Below are positions 38,067 through 39,273 of a stretch of DNA of 39,273 nt, in pieces; position 1 is the stretch's first letter; every line of letters starts with the position of its first letter. Origin of the DNA: Ruminiclostridium sp. (GTDB taxonomy: Bacteria; Bacillota; Clostridia; Oscillospirales; Oscillospiraceae); NCBI GenBank assembly GCA_017435425.1, contig JAFSFC010000052.1:1-39273 (forward strand), given 5' to 3'. The notes under the pieces are model-generated. The model was not told the origin of the DNA, searched no databases, and saw only the letters and a program-made list of their open reading frames with translations. A program made the translations under genes and the position numbers.

Positions 38067-38333
38067 TTACTGGATTATGATCTGAAGGTTTGGATTTTTT
38101 TCTGCAGCGCGAGTCAATACCTTCCCCACCCGCTGGGCGTAGGAACCCAGAGATTCCGTCAGAGCGGCTTCATCCAGGGTGATGGTGACCTCTTCCGAAA
38201 CTGCCGTCAGGCAGTCAAAGAGGGCATCCAGGTTGCCACCGTACCAGTCCGGGAAAGCCAGTTCCCGGGCCAGATGCTGGTGGAGTGCCTCTTTGGTGGG
38301 GGCGGTGGTCCCGTCCAGAGTGACGACTTTCAT
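38067..38333 (-). CDS. Barstar family ribonuclease inhibitor
   Basis: An 88-residue cytoplasmic inhibitor of barnase-type ribonucleases. The fold signature FPDWYGGNLDALFDCLT at about 27-43 carries the aspartates equivalent to barstar Asp35 and Asp39 that plug the barnase active site. It starts 2 bp after the barnase stop; ATG 38333 is preferred over the ATG two codons earlier (38339) because GGAGG lies 7 nt before the former. Gene order (nuclease then inhibitor) and the matching family make this a toxin-immunity pair. The C-terminus (AEKNPNLQIIIQ) is the usual last strand. Confidence 0.92.
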   Translation of the reverse strand: MKVVTLDGTTAPTKEALHQHLARELAFPDWYGGNLDALFDCLTAVSEEVTITLDEAALTESLGSYAQRVGKVLTRAAEKNPNLQIIIQ

Positions 38334-38335
38334 GG

Positions 38336-38809
38336 TCATTCCTCCCCGTAGAGCAGTTCAAAGGATTCGTAGTGGTCGGGGGTGTAGTAAATGAGACCGT
38401 CATCGGAGAAGACAATGCGCTTGGGGCCACGGCTGTCCGCCCCCAGGGTGTCGATGTCGCACTCGGTGTAGTCCCGGTCCTCGGGGAGAAGGCCCTCGTA
38501 GTTGCCGAAGTAATCGCCGCCGATACACATGCCGGGGGCGTAGGGCTCCAGGGAACCGCCCTCCCAGCCCAGGTCCCGGGCTTCATCCTTGGTCATAAAG
38601 TTGTCTGGCAGGCAGCCGTAGAGGTGGATATACAGGGCTACGTCCTCTTTGGTGGTATAGGAGCCGTTAGGGTCCAGCTCAGTCTGGTTGGCGTTTGTGT
38701 CGGTGGTGGTCATGACCACGGCCATGTCGTCCGGGCCGCAGGCCGCCATGGTAAAGACCATGAACAGGGACAGCAGAGTCAGCAGCAGGGAAGAAAGCTT
38801 TTGTTTCAT
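38336..38809 (-). CDS. Lipoprotein barnase-family ribonuclease
   Basis: A 157-residue guanyl-specific-type RNase. Residues 1-23 are a lipoprotein signal (basic MKQK, hydrophobic core, MAAC with Cys24), followed by a Thr/Asp/Asn-rich linker to about 50. The nuclease domain from about 54 aligns well with barnase: LPDNFMTKDEARDLGW, IGGDYFGNYEGLLP, YTECDID with the general base Glu116, GPKRIVFS with Arg131, and TPDHYESF with His146. All three catalytic residues are kept. Unlike secreted barnase it should be tethered to the outer membrane face of the cell. The ATG at 38809 has GGAGGG 8 nt upstream. It is first in an operon with barstar. Confidence 0.93.
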   Translation of the reverse strand: MKQKLSSLLLTLLSLFMVFTMAACGPDDMAVVMTTTDTNANQTELDPNGSYTTKEDVALYIHLYGCLPDNFMTKDEARDLGWEGGSLEPYAPGMCIGGDYFGNYEGLLPEDRDYTECDIDTLGADSRGPKRIVFSDDGLIYYTPDHYESFELLYGEE

Positions 38810-38840
38810 GAGGTGATCCCTCCTAGTTTGATTTGTATTC

Positions 38841-38881
38841 AGTATACAGGAATCGGCAGGAATACGCAACTCCCACGTGGG
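38841..38881 (-). promoter_or_regulatory. Promoter of the barnase operon with upstream palindrome
   Basis: On the minus strand, -35 TTGCGT (38864-38869) and -10 TATACT (38841-38846) with a 17 bp spacer. A perfect 10 bp palindrome CCCACGTGGG lies just upstream of the -35 (38872-38881) and could bind a regulator. Confidence 0.65.
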
Positions 38882-38904
38882 CAGACTACACTTGGGTGAT
38901 GAAC

Positions 38905-39075
38905 ATGAAGTATGAGAATCCTCAGATGGAAGCATATTTTAACAGCCTGCCTCCTAAAGTACAGGCCTTTATCCACCGCTCCAAGGCGGAGATCTCCACC
39001 CCCGGTGAGCTGATGCTCATCGGGGAGCACCTCCGCCACAGTTTAGGTTGTGCGGAAGAAGACCGCAAACAGTGA
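38905..39075 (+). CDS. Small uncharacterised protein
   Basis: A 56-residue soluble protein from ATG 38905 (two in-frame starts are close, 38899 and 38905; GGGTG lies before both). The sequence MKYENPQMEAYFNSLPPKVQ continues as a mostly helical, charged chain ending in a lysine-rich tail. It resembles short conserved proteins of Clostridia that contain a NSLPPxVQ motif, recalled from memory and not confirmed. Function unknown. It is divergent from the barnase operon and shares the region with its promoter. Confidence 0.5.
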   Translation: MKYENPQMEAYFNSLPPKVQAFIHRSKAEISTPGELMLIGEHLRHSLGCAEEDRKQ

Positions 39076-39273
39076 ATTCATCCCCTCGGCAAATGCTCAT
39101 GTACGGTAAGGAAGCAAGCAACCGAAAACAAGAGATAGACCGCCAGCACTACACTATTCCGAACCAAAGACCAAAAGATAAGCATTTTGAGAAAATCTAA
39201 ACTTTTGGATTTTCCTACAATGCCGACTACGGCGGAATCCCTCCCACTCCTTATATATTTCTTTCTGTATACA
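39076..39273. other. AT-richer terminal stretch without a supported gene
   Basis: The last 198 bp are visibly AT-richer than the rest. An inverted repeat GAAAATC/GATTTTC (39191-39214) is present. A 35-codon plus-strand frame (39093-39200) lacks a ribosome site, and a minus-strand frame of similar length is hydrophobic but equally unsupported. AAGGAG on the minus strand near 39260 and TATATATTT suggest signals for something beyond the edge. Confidence 0.4.

Noticed and set aside
39093..39200. A 35-codon plus-strand frame, charged product starting MLMYGKEASNRKQEIDRQHY
   Set aside because: No ribosome-binding site or promoter, no recognised family, in a region of altered composition; left as unannotated sequence.
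1..39273. tRNA, rRNA, CRISPR array or insertion sequence
   Set aside because: Read through the gaps on both strands: no cloverleaf with a TTCRA arm, no regularly spaced repeats, no transposase or terminal inverted repeats with target duplications.

Overview
The window reads as chromosome from a GC-rich Gram-positive Clostridia bacterium, most like an amino-acid-fermenting gut Oscillospiraceae (Flavonifractor/Intestinimonas-like). The basis is the Firmicutes-type ecfA1-ecfA2-ecfT-truA order, strong Shine-Dalgarno sites, sigma-A promoters with 17 bp spacers, a lysine riboswitch, DivIVA-like and CsaB-like cell-envelope genes, and a ferredoxin-dependent indolepyruvate oxidoreductase. The genus is inference from general gene content; no database search was possible.

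Layout. 1-6.94 kb (minus strand): one long operon of a SAM methyltransferase, the ECF transporter energising module (ecfA1, ecfA2, ecfT), truA, a DUF5711-like membrane protein, a CvpA-like protein and a ClpE-like ATPase interrupted by an in-frame TAG. 7.1-10.7 kb: a DivIVA-like coiled-coil protein, a fused glycosyltransferase/CsaB pyruvyl transferase, and a DUF4330 protein sharing an overlapping divergent promoter with it. 10.77-12.8 kb: a lysine riboswitch with its terminator in front of an NhaC-family transporter that carries an unusual exported four-CxxC domain. 12.9-16.0 kb (minus): two half-length TauE/SafE exporters, tcdA and a membrane-anchored foldase-like protein. 16.2-17.8 kb: nnrE and an uncharacterised protein. 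17.9-19.7 kb (minus): an SsuBC-type ABC transporter lacking a binding protein, with a conserved-looking companion and an operator-like promoter. 19.8-27.8 kb: pcrA, a 3-methyladenine glycosylase/phosphopantetheinyl transferase pair, murC, and two peptidases (P1/DmpA family and M3 oligoendopeptidase).

27.85-32.5 kb: an acyl-CoA ligase, a 247 bp hairpin-rich spacer, a YerC/TrpR-like regulator and iorA-iorB, which together look like a module for oxidising aromatic 2-oxo acids to arylacetates or their CoA esters. 32.6-35.5 kb (minus): a sodium:solute symporter and prfB, which lacks the usual programmed frameshift. 35.5-37.4 kb: a 38-residue small protein, a two-TM zinc-ribbon protein and D-serine ammonia-lyase. 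37.5-38.9 kb (minus): a lipoprotein barnase, its barstar inhibitor and a third uncharacterised gene. The right end (39.08-39.27 kb) is AT-richer and has no supported gene.

Most interesting points: the hairpin-rich spacer at 29.6 kb, the secreted DnaJ-like cysteine domain on the riboswitch-controlled transporter, the surface barnase/barstar/third-gene module, and the nonsense codon in the ClpE-like gene. No tRNA, rRNA, CRISPR array or insertion sequence was recognised.
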